Positions 1-8,281 of a stretch of DNA of 41,139 bases are shown piece by piece. Source of the DNA: Chimaeribacter coloradensis (GTDB taxonomy: Bacteria; Pseudomonadota; Gammaproteobacteria; Enterobacterales; Enterobacteriaceae); NCBI RefSeq assembly GCF_002858715.1, contig NZ_PJZH01000030.1, forward strand, positions 1 through 41,139. The letters run 5' to 3'. The first letter of the stretch is position 1. Every line of letters begins with the position of its first letter. The notes under the pieces are model-generated. The model made no database searches and was not told where the DNA came from. It saw only the letters and a program-made list of their open reading frames with translations. Position numbers and translations under genes: made by a program.

Positions 1-76
1 GTGCGGTAGTTCAGTCGGTTAGAATACCGGCCTGTCACGCCGGGGGTCGCGGGTTCGAGTCCCGTCCGCACCGCCA
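1..76 (+). tRNA. aspT: tRNA-Asp (GUC), first base missing
   Basis: The cloverleaf is visible: the acceptor 3' strand CCGCACC with discriminator G and encoded CCA (74-76) requires a 5' strand GGTGCGG, but the window begins at its second base, so one base lies outside. The anticodon GTC sits in the loop CTGTCAC, which gives aspartate. The sequence is nearly that of E. coli tRNA-Asp. Its position directly before tRNA-Trp is that of the distal tRNAs of the rrnC operon in E. coli, so a 5S rRNA gene probably lies just left of the window (inference). Confidence 0.95.
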
Positions 77-84
77 CCCTATTT

Positions 85-160
85 AGGGGCGTAGTTCAAT
101 TGGTAGAGCACCGGTCTCCAAAACCGGGTGTTGGGAGTTCGAGTCTCTCCGCCCCTGCCA
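85..160 (+). tRNA. trpT: tRNA-Trp (CCA)
   Basis: This 76-base tRNA appears identical to E. coli tRNA-Trp: acceptor AGGGGCG pairs with CGCCCCT, discriminator G, encoded CCA at 158-160, and anticodon CCA in CTCCAAA. It follows tRNA-Asp by 8 bases, so both are almost certainly cut from one precursor, probably the tail of an rRNA operon transcript. Confidence 0.97.
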
Positions 161-166
161 GATAAA

Positions 167-196
167 AACCCTTCGTGAAAACGAAGGGTTTTTTTT
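167..196 (+). terminator. Rho-independent terminator of the rRNA/tRNA transcript
   Basis: A stem AACCCTTCGT / ACGAAGGGTT with a GAAA tetraloop is followed by a run of eight T. It begins only 6 bases after the CCA of tRNA-Trp and ends the Asp-Trp transcript. Confidence 0.9.
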
Positions 197-218
197 CGTC
201 TGTCGATCAGCACACTAT

Positions 219-260
219 TTTCTCCTTTCTCCTTTCTCCTTTCTCCTTTCTCCTTTCTCC
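219..260 (+). repeat. Heptanucleotide tandem repeat (TTTCTCC)x6
   Basis: Six perfect, uninterrupted copies of TTTCTCC lie between the trpT terminator and the ytfQ-like gene. The strand is pure pyrimidine over 42 bases. Such a homopurine/homopyrimidine repeat can vary in copy number by slippage, and 7 is not a multiple of 3. No convincing gene spans it: the open frame across it (175-372) starts inside the terminator and lacks a ribosome site. Confidence 0.9.
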
Positions 261-403
261 TGCTGTATTTCTATTCTCTTTTGTCCCCTGGTTTTATTTT
301 TTACACCTGCGATGGCGAATCGGTATGAATTCTCTGAGCGGAATCGTTCCCTTTTCAGGCTATTTTCGCTGAAGATATGTACAAATTAATTGTTATATGG
401 GGA

Positions 404-419
404 TGTGATCAGGCTCATT
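404..419 (+). promoter_or_regulatory. Candidate CRP site upstream of ytfQ-like gene
   Basis: TGTGA-N6-TCATT matches the left half of the CRP consensus TGTGA-N6-TCACA fully and the right half at three of five bases. It lies about 97 bases before the predicted start of transcription, a position used by upstream CRP sites at sugar-transport promoters. Assignment is by motif only. Confidence 0.4.
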
Positions 420-472
420 ATTCATTTTTTCCAATGTACTACAACTAAGCATCATCCTGAGTCAGTGCGCCT

Positions 473-501
473 TTGAAACGGACAGGGCTGGGCGCTTAAA
501 T
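473..501 (+). promoter_or_regulatory. Candidate sigma-70 promoter of the ytfQ-like operon
   Basis: TTGAAA (473-478) and TTAAAT (496-501) are separated by 17 bases, the optimal spacing. Transcription would start near 508, leaving a 5' leader of about 100 bases before the ATG at 608. Not verified experimentally. Confidence 0.45.
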
Positions 502-607
502 ATTGCCTGAAGCTGCTATTCCAGGCCCTCACTGAGCGATGACATATCTGCTGTACCCCCACACCCCAATACCAGCGTAGCCAAAGACTACCCGCGAGGA
601 GAAAAAT

Positions 608-1564
608 ATGTACAGGCGATTACTGATAGCTGCTGCCGTAGCGTCCACGCTCTGTGGAACGGCGCAGGCTGCCCCGTTGGTTGTAGGATTTTCCCAGATA
701 GGTTCAGAATCAGGATGGCGCTCTGCTGAGACAAAAGTGTCGAAACTCGAAGCGGAAAAGCGCGGTATCACCTTGAAAATTGCGGATGCGCAGCAGAAAC
801 AGGAAAACCAGATCAAAGCGATCCGTTCGTTCATTGCGCAGGGCGTTGATGCCATTTTCATTGCACCCGTGGTGGCTACTGGTTGGGCACCCGTCTTAAC
901 CGAAGCGAAAGAGGCCAATATCCCGGTCTTCCTGCTCGATCGGACGATTGAAGTCAGCGATCCCTCCCTTTATACCGCCGCTATCGCGTCAGACAGCGTG
1001 CACGAAGGCGAAGTCGCAGGCCAATGGCTGGTGAAAGAGGCCGCAGGTAAGCCATGCAATGTAGTGGAATTACAAGGCACGGTAGGGGCGAGCGTCGCCA
1101 TCAACCGTAAGAAAGGGTTTGCCGAAGGCATTGCTTCAGCCCCAGGGATAAAAATTATCCGTTCCCAATCCGGCGACTTTACCCGCAGTAAGGGCAAAGA
1201 GGTTATGGAGAGCTTCATTAAAGCGGAGCAGAACGGCAAAAACATCTGTGCGGTTTACGCCCATAACGACGATATGGCCATCGGTGCCATTCAGGCAATT
1301 AAAGAAGCCGGCCTGAAACCCGGCTCGCAAATCAAAATTGTCTCGATTGACGGCGTGCCGGACATCTACAAAGCCATGCTGAACGGGGAAGCCAATGCCT
1401 CCGTTGAGCTGACGCCAAATATGGCCGGCCCCGCTTTCGATGCCTTATTGGCGATGAAGAAAAACGGCACCCAGCCACCAAAGTTCATTCAGACCGCCTC
1501 CACCCTGATGCTGCCGGATACGGCACAACAAGAGTATGACCAAAAGAAAAATATGGGCTACTGA
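608..1564 (+). CDS. ytfQ: Galactofuranose ABC transporter, periplasmic binding protein (YtfQ)
   Basis: The 318-residue product captures a sugar in the periplasm and delivers it to the YtfT/YjfF membrane pair; E. coli YtfQ prefers galactofuranose. It begins with a signal peptide (basic MYRR, hydrophobic core, cleavage likely after AQA near residue 21) and continues as a periplasmic-binding-protein fold of the LacI/ribose-binding type. The length equals E. coli YtfQ, and stretches such as VGFSQIGSESGWR, QGVDAIFIAPVVATGW and ELTPNMAGPAFDAL are essentially the same. A GAGGAG ribosome site precedes the ATG. It is first in an operon with ytfR, ytfT and yjfF, and a terminator follows it, which would give more binding protein than membrane parts. 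No dedicated sugar regulator or hydrolase lies beside it. Confidence 0.93.
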   Translation: MYRRLLIAAAVASTLCGTAQAAPLVVGFSQIGSESGWRSAETKVSKLEAEKRGITLKIADAQQKQENQIKAIRSFIAQGVDAIFIAPVVATGWAPVLTEAKEANIPVFLLDRTIEVSDPSLYTAAIASDSVHEGEVAGQWLVKEAAGKPCNVVELQGTVGASVAINRKKGFAEGIASAPGIKIIRSQSGDFTRSKGKEVMESFIKAEQNGKNICAVYAHNDDMAIGAIQAIKEAGLKPGSQIKIVSIDGVPDIYKAMLNGEANASVELTPNMAGPAFDALLAMKKNGTQPPKFIQTASTLMLPDTAQQEYDQKKNMGY

Positions 1565-1570
1565 GTGCTG

Positions 1571-1600
1571 AGCCGGTGCCTGTGCGGTACCGGCTTTTTT
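1571..1600 (+). terminator. Intercistronic terminator/attenuator between ytfQ and ytfR
   Basis: AGCCGGT (1571-1577) pairs with ACCGGCT (1589-1595) and is followed by T residues to 1600. It starts 6 bases after the ytfQ stop. Because no strong promoter is evident in the 41 bases before ytfR, it is probably leaky and sets the ratio of binding protein to ATPase/permease (inference). Confidence 0.75.
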
Positions 1601-1641
1601 ACGACATGTTGCACTGACACCAGGGCGCACAGAGGTAAACG

Positions 1642-3153
1642 ATGGAAAACCCGCACACTGAACCTTTGCTTGAGATTCGCGGCTTATCCGTTGAATTCCC
1701 GGGCGTAAAAGCATTACAGCAGGTTGATTTTACTTTGCACCGTGGCGAGATTGTGGCGCTGTTAGGCGAAAATGGCGCCGGTAAATCAACGCTTATCAAA
1801 GCTCTCACAGGCGTCTATCGCCGTTCAGAAGGCACGATCCGGCTGGAGAATCAGCTGATTGATCCCCTCAGCACTGCCCAGGCCCAGGCGCAGGCACTTG
1901 GCATTGGTACGGTGTATCAGGAGGTAAATTTACTGCCGAATATCTCTGTCGCCGCTAACCTGTTTATTGGCCGGGAGCCTACCCGCTTCGGCATGGTCAA
2001 CCAGGCATTGATGGAGCGTCAGGCGCAGGCCTTACTGGAAGGCTATGGGCTGCATCTGGATGTCAGCCAGCCTTTGTCCCTCTACTCTATTGCGATCCAG
2101 CAGATTGTCGCCATCGCCCGGGCGGTAGATCTCTCGGCAAAGGTGCTGATTCTCGACGAGCCGACAGCGAGCCTGGATGCCAAAGAGGTCAGCATGCTGC
2201 TGGAGATTCTGGCGCAATTGCGGGATCGCGGTGTCGCCATGATCTTCGTCACCCATTTTCTCGATCAGGTCTATCGCATCAGCGACCGCATTACAGTGCT
2301 GCGTAACGGGTCGCTGGTCGGTACCCGCACTACCGCGGAGCTGCCCCGGTTGGAACTGGTGCAGATGATGCTGGGCCATAGCTTTGATGAAGCGCTGTTG
2401 AAACGGGCCGATCATGCACCGGCGCAGGGTACGCCGTGGGTAGAATTTAACGATTATGGCCGCCGGGGCGTGGTGGAGAATTTTGATTTGGCCGTACGCC
2501 CCGGCGAAATTGTCGGGCTGGCGGGGCTGCTCGGTTCCGGCAGGACGGAAACGGCCCAGCTGATTTTTGGCATCAGAAAATATGATTCCGGCCGGGCGAA
2601 GGTACAGGGGCGGGCCGTAAAGGTCACCACTCCCCGTAAGGCAGCCAGGCTCGGTTTTGGTTATTGTCCGGAAGACCGCAAAACAGACGGCATCATCGGT
2701 GCGGCCACAGTCCGTGAAAATATTATCCTCGCGCTACAGGCGCAGCGCGGCTGGCTGCGCCCGATCCCTTTCAAAGAGCAGCAGCAGATCGCGGCAAACT
2801 TTATCAAACTGCTCGGCATCCGTACTCCCGGGTCGGAGCAGGAGATCCAATACCTCTCCGGCGGCAACCAGCAAAAAGTGCTGCTCTCCCGCTGGCTGGC
2901 TACCCAACCTAAATTCCTGATCCTGGATGAGCCGACGCGCGGAATTGACGTCGGTGCCCATGCGGAAATTATCCGGCTGATTGAAAAACTCTGTGCTGAT
3001 GGCCTGGCGCTGCTGGTGATCTCATCAGAACTTGAGGAGCTGGCAGGCTATGCGGATCGCGTGGTGGTACTGCGCGACCGGCGTCACATCACCACGATTG
3101 AGCATGATGAGATCAGCGTCCCGGCCATTATGAAAGCCATTGCTGTGCAATAG
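1642..3153 (+). CDS. ytfR: Galactofuranose ABC transporter, tandem ATPase (YtfR)
   Basis: This 503-residue cytoplasmic protein carries two ABC domains and powers import through YtfT/YjfF. Domain 1 has the Walker A motif GENGAGKST (residues 42-50) and Walker B VLILDEPTASLD. Domain 2 has the signature LSGGNQQKV and Walker B FLILDEPTRGID, while its Walker A is the degenerate GLLGSGRTE typical of the RbsA/MglA/AraG sugar-ATPase family. Length matches E. coli YtfR (about 500). GAGG lies 6 bases before the ATG. The stop codon TAG is immediately followed by the ribosome site of ytfT, so the two are translationally close. Confidence 0.93.
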   Translation: MENPHTEPLLEIRGLSVEFPGVKALQQVDFTLHRGEIVALLGENGAGKSTLIKALTGVYRRSEGTIRLENQLIDPLSTAQAQAQALGIGTVYQEVNLLPNISVAANLFIGREPTRFGMVNQALMERQAQALLEGYGLHLDVSQPLSLYSIAIQQIVAIARAVDLSAKVLILDEPTASLDAKEVSMLLEILAQLRDRGVAMIFVTHFLDQVYRISDRITVLRNGSLVGTRTTAELPRLELVQMMLGHSFDEALLKRADHAPAQGTPWVEFNDYGRRGVVENFDLAVRPGEIVGLAGLLGSGRTETAQLIFGIRKYDSGRAKVQGRAVKVTTPRKAARLGFGYCPEDRKTDGIIGAATVRENIILALQAQRGWLRPIPFKEQQQIAANFIKLLGIRTPGSEQEIQYLSGGNQQKVLLSRWLATQPKFLILDEPTRGIDVGAHAEIIRLIEKLCADGLALLVISSELEELAGYADRVVVLRDRRHITTIEHDEISVPAIMKAIAVQ

Positions 3154-3162
3154 GAGCCCGCC

Positions 3163-4182
3163 ATGAACCACAGGAGCGTACCGATGACAGGCACCCCCCG
3201 CAAGATTCGCTGGGTTCTCCCCAAAGGCGTCACGCAGTTTGGCGCGCTGGCGATTATTTTGCTGATTGACAGCCTGGTCGCCCCCCATTTTTTCTCTGTG
3301 CATATTCAGGATGGCCGCCTGTTCGGCAGCCTGATCGATATTTTTAACCGTGGTGCGCCGGTCGCCCTGCTGGCACTGGGGATGACGCTGGTGATCGCCA
3401 CCGGCGGCATTGACCTTTCCGTCGGGGCGGTGATGGCCATCGCCGGAGCAACCGCTGCCACGCTGACCAGTGCCGGGCAGCCGCTGGCCGTGGTGCTGCC
3501 TGCTGCGCTGGCCGTCGGGGCGATCTGCGGGCTGTGGAACGGCTTTCTGGTGGCGGTTCTACAGATCCAGCCAATTGTTGCCACCCTGATGCTGATGGTC
3601 GCCGGCCGTGGTATCGCCCAGCTGATCACCCAGGGGCAGATTGTCACCTTTGATGGCGGGGCCTTTTCCCACCTGGGCAGCGGGGCGCTTTTCTACCTGC
3701 CGATGCCGATCATCATTGCTGCGGTGATGCTGCTGGCCGTCTGGGTACTGACCCGCAAAACCGCGCTCGGGCTATTTATTGAGTCCGTCGGCATCAACCT
3801 GCGCTCTGCCTACAATGCGGGCGTGAACACCCGGCTGGTGCTGGTCGCCGTGTATGTGATTTGCGGCATCTGTGCGGCGGTGGCCGGCGTGATTGTAACG
3901 GCAGACATCCGGGGGGCGGACGCCAATAACGCCGGGTTATGGCTGGAACTGGATGCGATTCTGGCCGTGGTCATTGGCGGCGGCTCCCTGTTGGGCGGCC
4001 GCTTTAACCTGCTGCTCTCGGTCATTGGTGCACTGATCATTCAGGGCATGAACACCGGCATTCTTCTCTCCGGGTTTAAACCGGAATTTAATCTGGTGCT
4101 GAAAGCGGTAGTGGTACTGGCCGTTCTGGTGGTGCAGTCGCCGCGCGTCTCATTGCATGGCCTGTTACGGAGAAAACCCTGA
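3163..4182 (+). CDS. ytfT: Galactofuranose ABC transporter, permease 1 (YtfT)
   Basis: A 339-residue inner-membrane permease of the RbsC/BPD_transp_2 family with many hydrophobic segments from about residue 20 to the end. The central motif [23 protein letters not shown] and the EAA-like loop near ILAVVIGGGSLLGGRFN are very close to E. coli YtfT (341 residues). Two ATG starts are plausible: 3163 (AGGAG, 6 bases upstream) and 3184 (AGGAG in CAGGAGCGTACCG); the longer form was chosen because its length fits the family. Its stop overlaps the start of yjfF by one base (TGATG). Confidence 0.92.
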   Translation: MNHRSVPMTGTPRKIRWVLPKGVTQFGALAIILLIDSLVAPHFFSVHIQDGRLFGSLIDIFNRGAPVALLALGMTLVIATGGIDLSVGAVMAIAGATAATLTSAGQPLAVVLPAALAVGAICGLWNGFLVAVLQIQPIVATLMLMVAGRGIAQLITQGQIVTFDGGAFSHLGSGALFYLPMPIIIAAVMLLAVWVLTRKTALGLFIESVGINLRSAYNAGVNTRLVLVAVYVICGICAAVAGVIVTADIRGADANNAGLWLELDAILAVVIGGGSLLGGRFNLLLSVIGALIIQGMNTGILLSGFKPEFNLVLKAVVVLAVLVVQSPRVSLHGLLRRKP

Positions 4183-5180
4183 TGCTGAAACGTAATCTTC
4201 CCCTGTTAATCACCATCGTGGTGTTTATCCTGGGCTATGCCTACTGCCTGACCCAATTCCCGGGCTTCGCCTCCACCCGCGTCATGGGAGATTTGCTGAC
4301 TGACAATGCATTCCTCGGCATCGTTGCGGTCGGCATGACCTTTGTCATCCTTTCCGGTGGGATCGATCTCTCGGTCGGCTCCGTGATTGCCTTTACCGGC
4401 GTGCTGCTGGCAACACTGATTGGCGACATGGGCATTAACCCGTTTGCCGCATTCGGCATCGTGCTGGTGATGGGCGCGATGTTCGGCGGGCTGATGGGCT
4501 GGATCATCGACACCCTGAAACTGCCGGCCTTTATCATTACCCTGGCAGGCATGTTCTTTATCCGCGGCATGAGCTTTATCGTCTCTGAGGAGTCCATTCC
4601 GATCGATCACCCGGTCTATACCACGCTGGCCAGCTATGCCTGGAAAATGCCGGGCGGCGGCCGCTTTACGCTGTTGGCGCTGATTATGCTGTTGGTGGTA
4701 GGCGTGGGCATTGTATTGGCGCACCGTACCCGGTTCGGCAATAACGTCTACGCTATCGGCGGTAATGCGCATTCAGCCGGTCTGATGGGCGTACCGGTGC
4801 GCAAAACCACGATTTATATCTACATGCTCTCCAGTACGCTGGCAGTGCTTTCCGGCATTGTGTTTTCGCTCTACACCTCAGCCGGGTATGCGCTGGCCGC
4901 CAGCGGCGTGGAGCTGGACGCCATTGCTGCAGTGGTCATCGGCGGCACCTTATTAAGCGGTGGGGTCGGCACGGTGCTGGGCAGCCTGTTCGGCGTGATG
5001 ATTCAGGGCCTGATTCAGACCTACATCACCTTTGACGGCACACTCAGCTCCTGGTGGACCAAAATTGTCATCGGGATTTTGCTGTTTGTCTTTATCGGGA
5101 TGCAAAAAGGCATGAACGTCTTCTGGAGTGCACGGCGGGCCAGGCTGCGGCACCCGCGGCCCAACACGGCGGCGTCTTAA
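4182..5180 (+). CDS. yjfF: Galactofuranose ABC transporter, permease 2 (YjfF)
   Basis: The second inner-membrane permease of the importer, 332 residues, RbsC family; it should pair with YtfT as a heterodimer. It has the family stretch [19 protein letters not shown] (about residues 52-70) and the EAA-like [20 protein letters not shown]. Length is that of E. coli YjfF (331). The ATG overlaps the ytfT stop by one base and is preceded by GGAGA, so the genes are translationally coupled. The 3' end collides with hdfR on the other strand: the four bases TTAA (5177-5180) contain both stop codons, leaving no room for a terminator outside the coding regions. Confidence 0.93.
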   Translation: MLKRNLPLLITIVVFILGYAYCLTQFPGFASTRVMGDLLTDNAFLGIVAVGMTFVILSGGIDLSVGSVIAFTGVLLATLIGDMGINPFAAFGIVLVMGAMFGGLMGWIIDTLKLPAFIITLAGMFFIRGMSFIVSEESIPIDHPVYTTLASYAWKMPGGGRFTLLALIMLLVVGVGIVLAHRTRFGNNVYAIGGNAHSAGLMGVPVRKTTIYIYMLSSTLAVLSGIVFSLYTSAGYALAASGVELDAIAAVVIGGTLLSGGVGTVLGSLFGVMIQGLIQTYITFDGTLSSWWTKIVIGILLFVFIGMQKGMNVFWSARRARLRHPRPNTAAS

Positions 5181-6004
5181 GCGTCAGTCTGTACCGGGGT
5201 TTTCAGTAACAGCCGGATCAGCGCCTGCTGATCGCTGTTTTGCAGCCAGACGGCATACAGGGGGCGGACGAGGGCAGGGATATCGTCGTTCACCTCCAGC
5301 TTCGGGTAGAGGCGCACCCAGTGGCTGGGCAGGAAGGCACATCCTCCGGTGGTTTCCACTAACTGACGGGTCAGATAGGCGGAGGTGGTAGTCAACATCG
5401 GTTCCTGGTCGTTCGGGATAATCCGGCTCTCATGCTGGGTAAAGTCTGCACCCCACTCCAGGCGGATATAATTTTTCCGGGAGGGCGGGCCGTTCTGCAA
5501 GCCGGTAAAAAGACGTAACGAAAAATTACCCACCAGCTGGCTGGCCAGCTCATCCATTTTCGGCTGCTCTGTGGTGATCAGCAGATCCAGCTCCCGCTCA
5601 TGCAACTGTTTCACCAGCGAATGGCGCAGGGCGACCCGCGCCTCGAGCTGTAACGCGCTGTGCGTCTGGTAGAGCGTCTGCAACCAGGGGGTGAGAAATG
5701 CCTCCCAGAGTGACGCCGTCGCTCCAATAGAGAGCTCGGCATGTTGCAGCGAGCGCACCACCTCTTTCTTCGCCTGCTGCCAGGTACTCATCAGGCTCTC
5801 CGCATAGGGCAGCAGCCGCTCACCGGCGGGCGTCAAACGGATGTTATTACGGTGGCGGGTGAACAAGTTGGCACCCAACTGGTTTTCCAGTTGCCGGATA
5901 CGGAAACTAACCGCAGATTGCGTCAAATACAGTGATTCCGCCGCGCGACCAAAATGGCGAGTTCTACTGACCTCCAGAAAGGTTTTCAGTAATTCCGTGT
6001 CCAC
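5177..6004 (-). CDS. hdfR: LysR-type regulator HdfR
   Basis: A 275-residue LysR-family transcription factor, known in E. coli as an H-NS-dependent regulator of the flagellar master operon flhDC and of gltBD. The N-terminal helix-turn-helix lies at about residues 18-37 ([20 protein letters not shown]) and the rest is the effector-binding domain. The start is taken as GTG at 6004 because this gives the E. coli N-terminus ([12 protein letters not shown]) and GGAG stands 6 bases upstream; an ATG at 6010 and TTG at 6016 are in frame but badly placed for that site. Divergent from maoP. It ends inside the last bases of yjfF. Confidence 0.93.
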   Translation of the reverse strand: MDTELLKTFLEVSRTRHFGRAAESLYLTQSAVSFRIRQLENQLGANLFTRHRNNIRLTPAGERLLPYAESLMSTWQQAKKEVVRSLQHAELSIGATASLWEAFLTPWLQTLYQTHSALQLEARVALRHSLVKQLHERELDLLITTEQPKMDELASQLVGNFSLRLFTGLQNGPPSRKNYIRLEWGADFTQHESRIIPNDQEPMLTTTSAYLTRQLVETTGGCAFLPSHWVRLYPKLEVNDDIPALVRPLYAVWLQNSDQQALIRLLLKTPVQTDA

Positions 6005-6034
6005 ACCCATCTCCAAAATTTTTTGTCGTATAGA

Positions 6035-6063
6035 TTTAAATGTTTTGTTTTACACAATGTCAA
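6035..6063 (-). promoter_or_regulatory. Candidate hdfR promoter
   Basis: On the minus strand a perfect -35 box TTGACA (forward 6058-6063) is 17 bases from TTTAAA (forward 6035-6040). The -35 box lies within the spacer of the divergent maoP promoter, so the two promoters overlap and may interfere with each other or share a regulator. Confidence 0.5.
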
Positions 6064-6076
6064 CCCTAACTAATAC
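6049..6076 (+). promoter_or_regulatory. Candidate maoP promoter
   Basis: TTTACA (6049-6054) and TAATAC (6071-6076) are 16 bases apart; transcription would start near 6083, about 40 bases before the maoP ATG. In E. coli the maoS site used by MaoP has been placed in the maoP upstream region; no maoS sequence could be identified here by eye. Confidence 0.5.
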
Positions 6077-6123
6077 TCCGCGCCATAAACAGCACGGCCA
6101 TGAATGAATTAGGAGCGTGTCAG

Positions 6124-6462
6124 ATGGCGGAAAGCTTCACCACGACAAATCGATTTTTTGATAACAAACACTATCCGCGCGGGTTCTCCCGCCACGGCGA
6201 TTTCACCATTAAAGAGGCGCAATTGCTAGAGCGCCACGGCAACGCGTTCAACGAGCTGGACCTGGGGAAACGCGAGCCGGTTACTGATGAAGAGGTGCAG
6301 TTTCTGGCGGTATGTCGCGGCGATCGTGAACCGACGACCGAGGCTGAGAAGGTTTGGACTAAATACGTAACCCGTATCCGCCGTCCGAAGCGCTTCCATA
6401 CTCTGTCCGGTGGTAAACCGCAGATGGATACCGTCGAAGATTACACCGAAAGCGACGACTGA
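6124..6462 (+). CDS. maoP: Ori macrodomain organisation protein MaoP (YifE, DUF413)
   Basis: A 112-residue soluble protein almost identical in length and sequence to E. coli MaoP/YifE: start [10 protein letters not shown], then [34 protein letters not shown] and the acidic end DDYTESDD-like tail. MaoP with its target maoS confines long-range mobility of the Ori region in E. coli. The start at 6124 is preferred over the in-frame ATG at 6100 because the protein then begins as in E. coli and AGGAG (6110-6114) lies 9 bases upstream. Single-gene transcript with its own terminator. Confidence 0.95.
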   Translation: MAESFTTTNRFFDNKHYPRGFSRHGDFTIKEAQLLERHGNAFNELDLGKREPVTDEEVQFLAVCRGDREPTTEAEKVWTKYVTRIRRPKRFHTLSGGKPQMDTVEDYTESDD

Positions 6463-6467
6463 TAATC

Positions 6468-6491
6468 AACGGGGCCTGTGCCCCGTTTTTT
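6468..6491 (+). terminator. Terminator of maoP
   Basis: AACGGGGC (6468-6475) pairs with GCCCCGTT (6480-6487) around a CTGT loop and runs into T residues, 6 bases after the maoP stop. It is shaped for the plus strand only; comM on the other strand ends at 6502 just beyond it. Confidence 0.9.
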
Positions 6492-6501
6492 ATTGGCCCG
6501 G

Positions 6502-8025
6502 CTACGCCCCCTGCTGGTGCAGTTTTAAGAGTAGACGATCCATGCAGCGATAGCTGAGTGCCTCAGCGAGATGTGAGCGGTGGAGTACCGGCTGGCCTGC
6601 CAGATCGGCAATGGTTCTTGCCACTTTCAGGATACGGTGCCAGGCGCGCACCGAAAGCCCGAGTTTGGTTAATACCTCTTCCAGGAATTGCGCGTCCTCC
6701 GCGGAGAGGGCGCAATAGTGGTCAATGTCGTGGCTGCTGAGCTGCGCGTTGATTTTCCCTGCCCGCGCGAGCTGCCTTTCCCGTGCGGCGATGACCCGCA
6801 GCCGGACTTCCCGGCTCGATTCTGCCGGTGCCCGCTGGCGGCTTAACGTACCCGGCGGCAGGAGCGGCACCTCAATCGACAGGTCAAACCGGTCGAGAAA
6901 GGGGCCGGAAAGGCGGCTGAGGTAGCGCAGCACCTGCTGGGACGAGGTGCGGTGGTGGAGGCCCTGATAGTGACCGGTGGGGCTGGGGTTCATCGCGGCA
7001 ATCAGCTGTACCCGCGCCGGGAAGCAGATCTTGGCCCGTGCGCGGGAGACCACAATCTCCCCCGACTCCAGCGGCTCGCGCAGTGCATCCAGCACCCGGC
7101 GCTCAAACTCCGGCAGCTCATCCAGAAACAGCACGCCATTATGCGCCAGTGAGATCTCACCCGGGCGGGGCAGGGAGCCGCCGCCCACCAGGGCGGACAT
7201 CGACGCGCTATGGTGCGGCGCGCGGAACGGGCGCGCACGCCACGCACGCGCATTGCCGCCCACTTCCACCAGACTGGTGACAGCGCTGCTCTCCAGCGCC
7301 TCCTGATCGGTCAGGGGAGGTAATAGGCCATTCAGGCGGCAGGCCAGCATACTTTTGCCGGTGCCGGGCGGCCCTAACAGCAGCAGGTTATGTCCGCCGG
7401 CCGCGGCAATTTCCAGCGCCCGTTTTGCCTGCTCCTGGCCGATAATATCGTTCAGATCGGGGGCGTCACTCTCTGTTTCCCCAGCCTGTAATGGCTCTAC
7501 CGCCGGCAGCGTCAGGTCGCCTGCCAGAAAGCGGCAAACATGCAACAGATCCTGCGCGATCAACGCCTTTCCCTGGGCAATCAGTGTCATTTCGGCGGCG
7601 TTATCGGCAGGCAGAATCAGCTGCCGCCCGGCTTTTACTGCCTCCAATGCGGCCGGAATGGCACCGTTTACTCCCCGTAATGCGCCGGAGAGCGCCAGCT
7701 CCCCAAGGAACTCATAATGGGCGAGTTTGTCGGCTTTCAGCTGTTCTGAGGCAACGAGAATCGCCAGCGCGATCGGCAGATCGTAACGGCCGCCCTCTTT
7801 GGGCAGATCGGCCGGGGCCAGGTTCACGGTAATGCGCCTGGCAGGGAAAGCGAACCCGCTGTTGATCAGGGCGCTGCGCACCCGGTCACGCGCCTCCTTG
7901 ACGGTGGTTTCCGGCAGGCCCACCAATGTCAGGGCGGGCAGTCCGTTACTGATATGCACTTCAACGGTCACGTCAGGTGCCTGCACGCCCAGCGTGGCGC
8001 GGGTTGCGACAACGGCGAGTGCCAT
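6502..8025 (-). CDS. comM: Mg-chelatase-like AAA+ ATPase ComM/YifB
   Basis: A 507-residue AAA+ protein; homologues (ComM) are hexameric helicases that promote branch migration when single-stranded donor DNA is integrated during natural transformation. An N-terminal ChlI/Lon-like domain (about residues 15-140, with PADLPKEGGRYDLPIA) precedes the ATPase core: Walker A GPPGTGKS (218-225), Walker B VLFLDELPEF, and the AAMNPSPTGHYQG sensor region, then a C-terminal Mg-chelatase domain. The start at 8025 is chosen because AAGGAGG precedes it by 4 bases and the N-terminus then aligns with E. coli YifB; an upstream ATG at 8052/8049 lacks such a site. Confidence 0.94.
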   Translation of the reverse strand: MALAVVATRATLGVQAPDVTVEVHISNGLPALTLVGLPETTVKEARDRVRSALINSGFAFPARRITVNLAPADLPKEGGRYDLPIALAILVASEQLKADKLAHYEFLGELALSGALRGVNGAIPAALEAVKAGRQLILPADNAAEMTLIAQGKALIAQDLLHVCRFLAGDLTLPAVEPLQAGETESDAPDLNDIIGQEQAKRALEIAAAGGHNLLLLGPPGTGKSMLACRLNGLLPPLTDQEALESSAVTSLVEVGGNARAWRARPFRAPHHSASMSALVGGGSLPRPGEISLAHNGVLFLDELPEFERRVLDALREPLESGEIVVSRARAKICFPARVQLIAAMNPSPTGHYQGLHHRTSSQQVLRYLSRLSGPFLDRFDLSIEVPLLPPGTLSRQRAPAESSREVRLRVIAARERQLARAGKINAQLSSHDIDHYCALSAEDAQFLEEVLTKLGLSVRAWHRILKVARTIADLAGQPVLHRSHLAEALSYRCMDRLLLKLHQQGA

Positions 8026-8281
8026 AAGGCCTCCTTGTAAAAAGGCCATCATCGCGCCGCTGCGCGCTTCCTCCTACTGGTACAGCCGTGGATTGGAACC
8101 CGGCTGCCGGAAATAATTGGAAAAGCAGCGGGTTACGTACAGCGTTGGGAAGCAGCACGCAAAAAAGACGGGTCCCTGTTAATGCGTGACTGCCGCATTG
8201 ACCCATTATTCCGTGAACCAGAGGTGAAACGTGAAGTTGCAAAAAATTCAACTTACAATCTGGTGGCCGCGCATCCTGAAG

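Larger units (their letters stand above)
261..607 (+). other. Non-coding region upstream of the transporter operon
   Basis: About 350 bases without a supported gene. The left part is AT-rich; the right part holds the candidate CRP site, a sigma-70-like promoter and the ribosome site of the ytfQ-like gene. No remnant of a mobile element or integrase is visible. Confidence 0.6.

Noticed and set aside
175-372. 65-codon open frame across the heptamer repeat
   Set aside because: It begins inside the trpT terminator hairpin, has no ribosome site and its composition simply reflects the pyrimidine repeat.
85-600. Genomic-island hypothesis for the DNA after tRNA-Trp
   Set aside because: No integrase, no duplicated tRNA 3' end near 5180, and composition like the neighbours.
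2500-2560. Lack of the Walker A lysine in the second ATPase domain of YtfR
   Set aside because: GLLGSGRTE is the normal degenerate form in the second domain of RbsA/MglA-type sugar ATPases, so it is not a defect.
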